This document shows positions 47,030 through 57,445 of a stretch of 64,000 nt of DNA, one piece after another. Source of the DNA: Straminergon stramineum (Eukaryota; Streptophyta; Bryopsida; Hypnales; Calliergonaceae); NCBI GenBank assembly GCA_963920665.1, contig OY987271.1, positions 8,559,350 through 8,623,349 on the forward strand, in the 5' to 3' direction. The notes under the pieces are model-generated. The model searched no databases and had not been told where the DNA came from. It worked only from the letters and a program-made list of their open reading frames with translations. Both the position numbers and the translations under genes were made by a program. Position 1 is the stretch's first letter; each line of letters begins with the position of its first letter.

Positions 47030-48330
47030 GAATGGAAATGTATTGTAAAAAAATTTATCATTGAGTTGGAATGGAGTTGGGATGGAGTGACCCTAAAGAT
47101 TTAATGCAAGGTGTCAATTGCCAATGTTGATTTTCTAATGCATATGATAGCCTTTAACCTCAATTTTTTTCTTACCTATTTTGTGTATATGACATGCAAA
47201 GAGAATGGAAAGACTTCAATTTGATACCATAAAAGTAATTTATCATTGAGTTGGGATACCACAAAACTAAATGGCCTTGAGTTGGAATGTAAGAGTTTTG
47301 CTAATCAAGCCAAAAAAAATAGGGAGTGAATGATATACAAAAAATAAAGGGCATTGGGATGGCATGGGATAATGTTGCAAATGAAGCCCAAAAAAAAATT
47401 AAGAAGTAAATGATATACCAAAAAATAAATGGCATTGAGTTGGGATAGAAGAATCTTGCAAATCAAACCAAAAAAATTAGAAAGGGTTTAGGGAATACAA
47501 AAATTAAATCATTTCAATGGCCTTGGGGCTTAGGTTGGAATGGAGCAATTTTGCTAATCAAGCCCAAAAAAACTAGGAAGGGAATAATAATGCCATTTAG
47601 TTTTTGTATAACTTGGGATGGAACAACTTTCCTAATCAAGCAAATAAAATAGGAAAGGGAATGAATCCCCCCCCCCCCCCCCCCCAAAAAAAAATGTCAT
47701 GGAAGTGTTTAGGAATCCAAAGCCCAAAAAATAGGAAAGGGAATGGTGGAACAAAAAACAAATGGCATTCAGTTGAAATGGAAGTGTTTAAGGAGTTCAT
47801 GAAGCCAAGAAAAAAAAGAATGGCATTGAGGTGGGATGGAAGAGTTTTAGGAATGAAGCAAACACAAAAAAAATAAAAAATTAATGGCTTTGAATTGGGG
47901 TGGGAGAACTTTAGGAAATAAGAAAAAATGAAATAGGAAAGGGAATGATTCAAGAAATAAAGATCGGCATGGAGTTGGAAGAAAACTAGAAAAGAGTCTT
48001 GCTAAATAGTGAAGCAAAACAAAATACAAAAGGAGATGATTCAACAAATAAAAAAAAGAACTACGAATTGGGATGGGAGAGTTTTAGGAATGATCCAAAA
48101 AAATAGGGAAAGGAATGATGGTACAAAAAATGAACATTTGGCTTTGAGTTGGGATGGGAGAGTTTTAGGAACAAAATAGAAGAAAGAATGATTCAACCAA
48201 AAGAAAAAAAGTTAGTATAAGTTGGAATGTGAGAGTTTTAGGAATGAAGCCAAAAAAATAGGAGAGAGAATGATCCAAACACAAATGAATGGCATAGAGT
48301 TGGGATGGGAGAGCTTTGCTAACATATTTC
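47030..48330 (+). repeat. Second forward satellite block, with a 19-base C run
   Basis: Same 75-85-bp family as 43270-44930. An uninterrupted C tract at 47667-47685 followed by nine A is a likely sequencing or assembly weak point. Small frames across it are repeat artefacts. Confidence 0.8.
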
Positions 48331-49160
48331 ACCACAATGAAGGGGACATGCTCTTCCATGAAGTTTCTTCCAAATCTTAGTCAGTGGAGCTTTTTATTTG
48401 GCATCTTGCTTTCATTGTCTTGTTGGAATCCAAAACAAGTTGTTCAGGCTATAATTAATGGTTCCCCCGCTCCAAGAAAAGGAAGGACTGAAGGATGTCA
48501 AGTCCAAGCGCATTTCAAAGTCCTGCCTCTTGTGCTGGACGAGCACGTCCACGCCCTAGAGTCCGCGCTTTGACTTCAAGTCCACACTATGGAGTCTGTG
48601 ATTCAACTGCGCTCTCTCAAGTTCTTCCGCCTCTGTGAATTGTCTGCCTTGGAGTCCGCACCTTGCGTCCGCGCCCTAACACAACCCATTCAGCGAAAAC
48701 ATTTGTGAGAGAAAGCGTTCTTGTCTCTCCACAAATATGAGGACTCTAAAGCAAGGTGTGACAACATTTAATGTTTCCCTCTTTCCATGAAAAGGGGGGA
48801 CACCATCTTCCAAGACCATTAAATAGGAAGAAAGAGGGATCCCATGCCCAGTGCATCCCCATGTGCGCACCCACATTTCTGTAGTAGAGTTTCGCCTTGG
48901 AGTCCGTGCCCTAAAGTCCACGCCCTGTGATGACGTCTACGCCGTGCAGTCCGCGCCCTAACTTCAAGTCCCCGCCCTCACTTGAAGTCCCCGCCCTGAA
49001 GTTCGCGCCCTACCTTCTTGTTCACACCCTGATGCTAGGGATTCAGGTGTGCGTTGTGAACATCCTCCAAAAATTCTCAGAGTGTGCGTCCGCGTCCTAC
49101 ACTTTGGAAATGAAGACGTCCGCGCCTTACTACCACGCACATCGGTGAAGTCCACGCCCC
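48331..49160 (+). repeat. Segment B of the duplicated block and array upstream of hAT transposase 2
   Basis: Copy of 45161-45770, extended to the right by further GTCCGCGCCCT units up to about 49160. A TATA-like GTATTTAAAG lies at 49173-49182, about 260 bp before the transposase ATG, so this array is promoter-proximal. Confidence 0.82.
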
Positions 49161-49441
49161 TGCATTCCCTAAGTATTTAAAGAAAAGGAAGACCCATCAT
49201 TCCCCACATTTGTCACCTAGCCTCTGTCTCTTGGACTTCAATTCATTTTGAGCTCCTTGTGAGTCTACTTGGGTGGCAAATGGCCCTAGTTTGTTGCTAA
49301 GGTGATGTCAAAATCAATTCAAGCAGTGGATTAGCGCTAACTGCTGTTATTGATACTTTGTTCGGTATATCTACGATCTTTTTAACTTCAATACAAAGGA
49401 GGAGGAAGACATTTGAAATTATTTGTGAACGGTTGAACGCA

Positions 49442-52400
49442 ATGGCAAGTCAAAGGAAGCAGACCAAGGAATGGGAACCGTGGCTAAACTTTACAGAGAA
49501 TGGGATTAAGGTGACTTGTGTTTTCTGTGTTGGGACCTTCAATTACAAACATGAGCGTGCTTTTGCACATTTTAGATATGGCTCAAAATCGGAGAGGTCA
49601 ATTTGTCGAAGTATGCCTTGTCATGTGCGACATAGATTTGCCAATTGTACAGGTTTTGTCCCGCTACGGATGGATGTCGGGGACATGTATGAAGGAGAAC
49701 CAATTCAAAGTGCGCCATCTAGAACAACTGCACGTGCAAGTTCAAGTGAAGCCACTGAAAATGAGGTGACGGGTGGGATCAATGGTGGGAGAGCAAAAGA
49801 AGGGGCAAATGATTCAGAAGGAAATGATATTCTACAAATGTCAAATAGTCTTGCTGGATCGAATTCTACAAGATTTGGATCACTACGTTAGCAGCGCATG
49901 GCGAACGCATTCAACATTGCAAAGAAGAAGGAGTTGGATGAGAAGTGGGCAAGTTTTTTCTATGAAGTGAATGTGCCATTTAATGTGGCAAGGCATCCAA
50001 CCTTCATTGAGGCTGTGAAGGCAACCTCACAGGCAAGGTTTGAATATAGTCCACCTTCTTACCATCAGTTCAGGACTAATTTAATTGAGTTGAGGAGGTT
50101 GCAAATTGAGAAGCAGATTCAAGAAAAGGTTGGATTTGCTGTCAAGCAGTATGGGGTGTCGATATGCACCAGTGGTTGGGATGATGTCAATAGGAGGCCC
50201 CTCATGAATGTGATGATGTCATGCCCCATAGGTGATGTATTTTTGGGGTCAATTGATACTACCTCGCAAAAGAAAACCATGCGCTACATAGCGGACCAAA
50301 TGAAAGTGTACATTGAGAAGGTGGATTCCAAATATGTGACACAAGTGTGCACAGATAATGCAGCAAACATGCTTGGGGCATTGCAAGACATCACTCGAAT
50401 ATATCTACACATTTTTGCACAAGGCTGCATGGTACATGCACTGGATCTCATGTTGGAAGATTGGGCCAAAATCCAAGAATTTTCGGATTTAATTGCTAGG
50501 GCAAAAAGATTGTGCCAATACATTCGAAACCATCATGCAACCATGCCGGTTTTCCGTGAGTTGAGTCCGAATCTACAACTCGTAGTGCCTAGCAAAACCC
50601 GCTTTGCTTGTAATTTCCTCATGTTGCAGCGACTGGTGAAACTCAGAGGAGTCTTGGAGCAGTTAAATAACCACCCGCGTGTTCTAAATTACTTTGATAC
50701 CCTATGGAACGAACAAAATGGACTGCAGGTAGCTATCGCTTCATGTAATGTCAAAAGAACCATTCAAGATGTGGCTTTTTGGCAACGATGTGCGAATTAC
50801 GTGTACATGACTGAAGACGTATTGAAGGCTTTGCGTGTATTTGATGGACGAGAACCAGCCATGGGTTGGGCGTGGCTTGTAATGCACAATTTGCGAGGGC
50901 ATGTATATTCTTTAAGAGAACCACCTTTCAGCTTACGTGATGACATAGCAGTCATTTTGGAAGTATCTTTCAATGAAAGATGGGACATGGTTTTTGAAGA
51001 TACACACTATGCTGCGGCCCTTTTGAATCCATATCTCTTGGATAATGTGGCGCTCAGGGTGGATGAAACTGCCCTACGTGCATTGTATAGAGTCATCCGC
51101 AAGATGGCAGATTCAGTGGGTGTAAATTTCGATGATGTGTTGGCGGAATTAATAGAATTTGAGGAGGGTAGTAGACCGTACAATCCAGCTATGAAACCCA
51201 ACATTTGTGTGACACAAATGCTTCCCCACCAATGGTGGCACAGGGTTGGAGATCGGGCTCTTTCAAAAATTGTCATGTGTCTTTTATCCCTCACGTGTTT
51301 TGCTAGCTCTTGTGAAAGGAATTGGAGTATGTATTCCTTTGTTCACAATAAGGTCCGAAATCGATTAGCCCCCGAAAAGGCAAAGTCATTGGTATATATT
51401 TATACCAATAGCCGTGTACTTCAGCAACGACCAGGAGCCAATCCAATTCATTGGTATGATGTAAATATGTACTCGGAGGATTCCGATCCAGATGCCCTTG
51501 GTCCGCTCCCGACGAATGAAAGCGATCGAGAATTCGACACAATGCAAGTAGAGGAAGAAGAAGAGGTTGATGGAGAAGCCTACGGAGCACCTCAAGAGTA
51601 TCCGGCAAACCTAGATCTTTGGAGGTGAGGAGCTGATCACCTCGAGGAAGCAAGGAACTACTATGGAGATGCTGACGATGGAGAAGAGGAACTCCTTGAT
51701 GGTCGTTGGGGTCCTTGGGGGCCACCCAATCCACGTCGCAGTCCTTCACCTCCACTTCCTCAAAATGAAGGGATCGTTGAAATCCCCGCTTTGTCGTCTT
51801 CTTTAGAGACCGACAATCCAAATGATGATAACGTCGATGATGGTATCTCTCATAACAACAACGACAATGATGACAACCTCCCTCAAGGAAATGGCGGCGG
51901 AAATGAAGATGGCGACGTAAACAGGGGGAGGAATGCAAATCCAAACCATGGAGGATCTTCTCACAATCGAGATGGCAATACAGGGCCTACAGGAGTGGGG
52001 CCATCAACTCGAAACATTAGAGCTGTTCAAGGACATTATGATAGAAACGTTAGAAATGCAAGAGTGGCACGCCCTATTGCAAGAAACCAACCAGCTAGTA
52101 ATGTGAGAAGGCCTTTTGATCTAGAGCATGTGGACCCTAATGATGTTTTTGCATTTGTAGAACCACTAGAAAACCTTGCCCGTGTACCCACTACAGTTGA
52201 GGGCCATCCTACTATTTCTGACCAGGGTATACAAATGCCACATTCCATAGAACCATCTTCAGTAACAAATTCCAATGCCATTCGAAGACCTTCTCCAGCA
52301 GGGTTAGGCTCTCTGGGGAATGTTGATTTGACTCTGCAAAGCGTTTCACGTGGTACTATTGGTGGTAGACCACCTATGGCCCCTCGGCCCCCCATTCGTC

Positions 52401-52921
52401 ATGAACTAGGTCAATATCAACAAGGCCGTGGATAGACGAAAGGCCGTGGAGGAATTAGAGGCTGTGGACGAAGAGAAGGTCAACATATTGGAGAAGCATC
52501 ATCATCAAGGCCTACTAATCATCCACTCCTTGGAATTAGGGCAAGAGATCCAAATAGGGTGATAGAACCGTTCCTAAGTACATACGTATGAGGACCTAGT
52601 GGGTCAACTTTGGCATTTGTTGTTCCAACAATTCCAGGTGGGCCCACTATAAATTTTGATGCAGAAGACCCCAACGCACAATGACATAAGAGGTTCAAGC
52701 GCAAACGTAGTCAAGGTTAAACTACAATAGAACTTCGAAATGAAAACTCGGAAGTTGAGGGACATTGGACCACAGATAGTGGTGAAGCAGAAGATGAATA
52801 TGATAGCAACGAAGATGCGAATGATGAGGCACCAGAGGATGATGATGTTGTTGTTCGAGATGCTAATGCAGCGGATCCAAGTGCCCAAGAAGTTTGTAGG
52901 TTGAGTCATTTGAATAATTGA
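49442..52921 (+). pseudogene. hAT transposase 2 of the large element, with a long acidic and RG-rich tail
   Basis: One frame of 1,160 codons from ATG 49442 (MASQRKQTKEWEPW) to TGA 52919-52921. A BED-like finger comes first (VTCVFCVGTFNY ... AFAHFRYGSKSE), then a linker and the hAT core: ICTSGWDDVNRRPLMNVMM, VCTDNAANMLGA and GCMVHALDLMLEDW. The C-terminal block is FASSCERNWSMYSFVHNKVR. The tail is acidic, Asn/Asp-rich, then Arg/Gly-rich (GRGGIRGCGRREGQ). Nonsense codons: 49889, 51626, 52433, 52589, 52682 and 52718; no frameshift. In the first catalytic motif Ser replaces the Asp seen in copy 1 (TSGW against IDGW), so the enzyme may already have been inactive. It is clearly related to 15054-18362 but divergent at amino-acid level. 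Confidence 0.9.
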
Positions 52922-53319
52922 GGTTATTGAGTTGCATTGATGGTAGATCTCGGGTCTTTAAGAGTTGAAGAGAATTGTAGCAATTGGAAGAAAGATGGAC
53001 GAGAAGCCAAAGGAATGTCTTAGATAACCTATGAGAAAGTGAGCGTATTTTGGAAGTATAGATTCATTGTATTGTTATTGTACTTTGCAATGCATGAATT
53101 TTATAAACAGTTTTGGTTATCACAAACATTGCAGCCTACTAATATTTCTTTTCTGTATTTTTTGTATTTGACGAGCATGTTGGAAACATTGGTGAGTGCA
53201 ATCATGTAAAATATATTGCAGTTACTAGTTCTTTTTAATGTAGTGGGGTCTCCCATTTGTTCAAAAAATAAATTTATATATATATACATATATTGGAGAA
53301 CACATAAGTAAAATCCACC
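52922..53319. other. 3' flank of hAT transposase 2
   Basis: AT-rich, with a short TA-rich run near 53276-53292. No gene seen; likely 3' untranslated and subterminal DNA. Confidence 0.4.
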
Positions 53320-53605
53320 ATTTCCCGTCCGCACCCTGATTGCACGAGTCCATGCCCTGACACTCACGTTGAAGTCCGTGCCCTACCTGAACGAGTCCTC
53401 GCCCTCACACTCATGCTGAACTCCGTGCCCTGCCTGAAGGAGTCCGCGCCTTGACGGTGGCACGATGACGTCTGCGCCCACATATGACATTTGTGCCCTG
53501 GATCTCACTGTCTGAGGTGACATGTCATTCAAAAAAATTCCACAACTTTGAAAAATTGAAGCCGTCTGGTCGGTCCGGACCGTCCGGTGACCTTGACCCA
53601 TCTGA
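53320..53605 (+). repeat. Right subterminal array, GTCCGTGCCCTGA units
   Basis: Units CCGTCCGCACCCTGA, GTCCATGCCCTGAC, GTCCGTGCCCTACC and GTCCGCGCCTTGAC from about 53326 to 53455, followed by GGTCCGGACCGTCCGG, a palindrome-like block near the end. Confidence 0.75.
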
Positions 53606-53618
53606 TATGACAACCCTG
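53606..53618 (-). repeat. Right terminal inverted repeat of the large hAT element
   Basis: TATGACAACCCTG, the complement of CAGGGTTGTCATA; one mismatch to the left terminus. Confidence 0.85.
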
Positions 53619-53626
53619 GTTTGGGT
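53619..53626. repeat. Right target-site duplication GTTTGGGT
   Basis: Identical to 36833-36840 and directly adjacent to the right terminus. Confidence 0.88.
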
Positions 53627-53940
53627 AACCTTGACTTTGCGGTGAAGTAAGACCCCCAAAACCGAAATCTACTTTAATGCTTAGTGATTAGATTTCAAAT
53701 TCTATTTTCATTTTTCTTCTCTTTGATTCATTTTCATTGCTCTCCAAGAATTTGTAGGTGCCTTGCTAAAAGATTACTTCAATTCATTCACCATAGCATT
53801 CATAACACTACCAAGTTCTTTTCAATTCCTCAATTTTCAAAATTCCCGTTTTTTGTAGTACTCACATTTGGCTCCTACATTTTGAATCAGAAATCCATAC
53901 CCTATTATAGTGCAACCTTCAATTTTTGAACTTTTGTAAA

Positions 53941-55465
53941 TGGGTGATTGCAAGAAACACTTCACATTTTTGGCTCAAAAATGCGATTTTGGGTCGTAGG
54001 AATAGTAGTACTGTAGACCACTATCAATTTTGTGTATCAACATTCTCCTATGAATCTCAACTATTGATTCATGGAGCCTACACATTTAAGTTGTCAATTC
54101 AATACTATGCAATACTATGTAGTACTATATACTACTACAGAATACTACAAAAGCCATTGGGAGGAGAAAATAACAAAAAGGAGGTCTATGGACCTTTTCA
54201 TTTTGGGTTGATGCAAGAAACACTTGTCCTATTTCTTGTCTTCTTGCCCTTGGACAAGTGGTTCTATGCTCATAACTTCAACATCCTTAGTCCGTTTGGC
54301 ATGAAATTTGGAAAGAATCTAGATGTGGAAGTTTCAAACATTCTTTAATTTTTTCAAATTTAAAAAAATTATTTTACTATTTTTAACCTACCTCCGATTA
54401 GATGTCTATTTTGGCCATTGGGGTAGGTGGGGTGGGTAGTACTATTTTCAAACCAAAAATGTGAATTGAAAGCCACAAATTGGATATATTGGAGGTGTAC
54501 TACCTTTTCAAAGACTGAGGAAGAGTTTTTGTGAAAATAGCAATATGTTAGTTGTGCACATGGGGTCAAAGTGACCTTCCTTTGCACAAAGGCTACAAAG
54601 CGGGAAAATATTTTCAACATAAATTTTTTGGTGCAATGGGAGTGCAATCTTCTCTAGTAAAATGACTATTTTTATGAAAAAATTTTGAATTTTTTTTTAA
54701 TTACTAAAAATGAAAAAGTCAACAAACCCTCTTTTTGCTATTTTTTTGTTGCCAATGGCTTTTGTAGTACTCCGTAGTACTCTATAATACTCTATAGTAC
54801 TACATAGTACTAAATCAATAGTTCACATTTATACATGCCAAAATCAACATTTTAGATTCACAAGCACACTTTTACGTGCGAAATTGATAGGTCTTCGTAG
54901 TACTGCTAGTCCTACGGCCAAAAACTGCGATTTTGATCAAAAAATGTAAAGTGTTTCTTGCAATCACACTTTTAGTAATTACATTTTTTTTTTAAATTCC
55001 ATGAAAAAAGACATTTTTCTAGAAAAGATCGCGCTCGCATTGCACCAAAAAATTCATCTAGGAAAATTTTTCCCTCTTCGTAGACTTCACTCAAAAGAAG
55101 GTCACTTTGGCCCCATGTGGACAACTAATATGTTACTATTTTCATAAAAACTCATCATCAATCCTTGTAATGTTAGTAGATCTCCAACATATCTAATTTA
55201 TTGCTTCAAATTCGCATTTTTGGGTCAAAAGTAGGACTAAAACCCCTCAAAATGGCCAAGGTAGACACCCAATTGGAAGTACGTTAAAAATAGTAAAATA
55301 ATTTGAAAGATTTGAAAAAATTACAAAACGTCTGAAACTACCACGTATATCTTCATTCCAAATTTCACATCAAATAGACAAATGACACAAAAGTTATGAG
55401 CAAAAAACCAACTATTCAAGGGCAAGGGGACAGAAAATAGGACAAGTATTTCTTGCAATCACCCA
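53941..55465. repeat. Nested foldback element ending in TGGGTGATTGCAAGAAA
   Basis: Left end TGGGTGATTGCAAGAAACAC (53941 on); right end TTTCTTGCAATCACCCA (to 55465). Two inverted pairs are visible. The segment 53941-54170 is the complement of about 54750-54975. The segment 54190-54735 is the complement of about 54976-55465. The order is A-B-C-D-A'-D'-C'-B', so one arm interrupts the other. Frames at 53926-54348 are by-products. No convincing target duplication was found. A related fragment (GTGATTGCACAAAACACTTA) lies near 63656. Confidence 0.75.
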
Positions 55466-57445
55466 AATGCTTCGTGTTGTGTTTGGTAATACATGCATTC
55501 ACTTTTACATGAAGCATTTTGACACTAAATTCAGGTGCCTATCACTTTGTATATGTTTTTCAACTTAGTACTTGTTTATATATAGTTTATGTTTCACAGT
55601 AATTTGTGTTTGAAAGTACTATGGCTTTGAAAGTGGATTCTGTTTGAAACTAGATTGTATTGGAAACTAGTTTCATTTTTGAAGTACTTAATGATTGAAT
55701 TTACTTGGGGTTTCAAAGTAGTTTATATTTGCACTTAGTTTTCTGAATTTTCTTCTTCTTGTGCTGTATAGCATTTTTTGTATGTTCACTTTTTAGTGAC
55801 GAGTTTTACTATGATTCCATCCAATGTTTGAAAAAAATTTGTTACTATTCTATATTTGTAATGAACATAGGGTACAAAAAAAAGTGCATGCAAAAAATAA
55901 AAATAAAATATAGGGTACATGAAATAAGAAGACTTTAGAAATTTTAGTAAATATAGCCCTATAGAAATTTTAAAATTTTACCTATATAGCCCCGATCTAA
56001 TAAAGGCTTGAACGCATGGTACCAACGAACATCCTGTGTAATGCACTCCTCCAGAAAAGTGATAGTCATGACTTTCAATGAATTCATCACTTCTCATAGT
56101 GTTCATACCTTTATGTAAATTATAAAGTGAGAGGAATGAACACAAATTGGGCATTATTTAGTATACATGTCCTAAGGTCAAGTTGTACATGTATCTTTTC
56201 AAACACTTTGACTTTATTTCTGTTTAAATTTCCTTAAATTCCTCAAAATGGCTTTAACAATTTCCAAAATCATTTGGCTTCCAAAAATAAAATTATTTTC
56301 CACCGAAGGTAACCTCAGCTACGATAGTCCACGGGTTTAATGTTATCAGCAACATTCTTACAAAATGTTGCTGAAGGGGTGAATTCTACTACTGTACTGA
56401 TTCTGTGCCATCAGCTAGTCATAAGATAAGAAGTAACAATGTACTCTACATAAATGCGCTCTCGTCTGCAGGCAACTCATCATCACACAACTTGAAATAC
56501 GTTAACTTATTAGGGACCCAATCTACTTCTTCACTCTGCACTCACCCGGGACCGGGGTAGACACATCGCACATGTGATTTTTGCAGAAGGAAGATCGAAT
56601 GAAGTGAAAAATTTCGCAATGGTGGAGAAAATTCACGCTTGGGGCCCTTTTCGAGCTGGACGGAATTCTGGAAGCTCTGATCTATACGATTCCTCAGAGC
56701 ATTTGAGCACTTGACTGTTACTATTCGGATTGCCCTGGGTTGCGCCAATTTCACGAAATTGACGATAGGAAGAAGAACTTTCATCACTCAATATATTTCG
56801 TGAAATTGGCAGGACTCCGGCGGCAAAATTGTGACGTATTTGTCCTCAACAGTCTAAAATCTGGGACAGGTATGAATTTATGTTTTAGAGCGCACGTAAG
56901 CACGTTCTGTATTGGAGTATCGCCGATTTTACAAAATTGAAGTTCATGGCGGTTGATTCTACTCATCGAAGCCGTAGTACTGACCGACAATAAAGTCCTC
57001 GACATATCACTATTGGAATCTTCTCAAGAACTGGAATAAGGCCCACATCGTGAACATAGATCTATTATCAAAAGTCAGTCTTCTAAAAGAAAACGCTCTC
57101 AAGACATGGAAATGGGTAACAAGCACGAAACTCCAAGCCATCATGAAAGAATGCGGGACGCTAGCATGCTCGGATTCAACAAACATATCACATGGAAACT
57201 GGAAACTTTTATCTTGGAAACTATCAAATGCTGTGCTGTACATAAGTGCAGAAATTAGTCACACAGTCGGTTCTTGCAGCTAATTATCATGGTGCCGGGA
57301 AGGGAATTCACAGGAAGACTGAAGTTTACGTCTGCAGAGAGAAATGCCTATTGCTGTAAGGAAAGCATCAACTCCGAAAAAAATATCTTTCTGACTCACT
57401 CCTATATCACAAAGTCCAGTATATGGGTCTCATGGAAAAAAAAAA
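55466..57445. other. 3' side of the F-box gene; no other gene supported
   Basis: AT-rich to about 56300, then more balanced composition up to the F-box stop codon. The 56500-57440 part may hold the F-box 3' untranslated region or an unrecognised gene remnant. The short frames on both strands lack recognisable motifs. GTGAAATTGGC/GCCAATTTCACGAAATTG segments at about 56742-56762 and 56799-56812 form a small inverted pair. Confidence 0.4.

Larger units (their letters stand above)
36841..53618 (+). mobile_element. Large (16.8 kb) hAT element carrying kinase-like, RING-H2 and transposase genes
   Basis: The left terminus CATGGTTGTCATA (36841-36853) and right terminus TATGACAACCCTG (53606-53618) are inverted repeats with one mismatch. 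An 8-bp duplication, GTTTGGGT, flanks both. Content from left: TCAGGGCATGGACG array, inverted satellite block, kinase-like gene (minus), central GC array with divergent TATA boxes, RING-H2 gene (plus), and satellite block. A duplicated satellite-plus-array segment, the hAT transposase (plus) and a final GTCCGYGCCCTGA array complete it. Typical hAT elements are a few kb with one gene, so size and cargo are unusual. All three genes carry nonsense codons, so this copy is dead. Confidence 0.85.

Noticed and set aside
1251..52921. In-frame stops TAA/TAG/TGA where CAA/CAG/CGA would fit, as if U-to-C RNA editing restored them
   Set aside because: U-to-C editing is known from organelles of hornworts and ferns. 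This sequence is nuclear transposon DNA, and every stop codon is by definition one T-to-C step from a sense codon. Decay is the simpler explanation.
53926..54348. Plus-strand 140-aa frame
   Set aside because: It lies in the inverted arms of the foldback element and has no motif.
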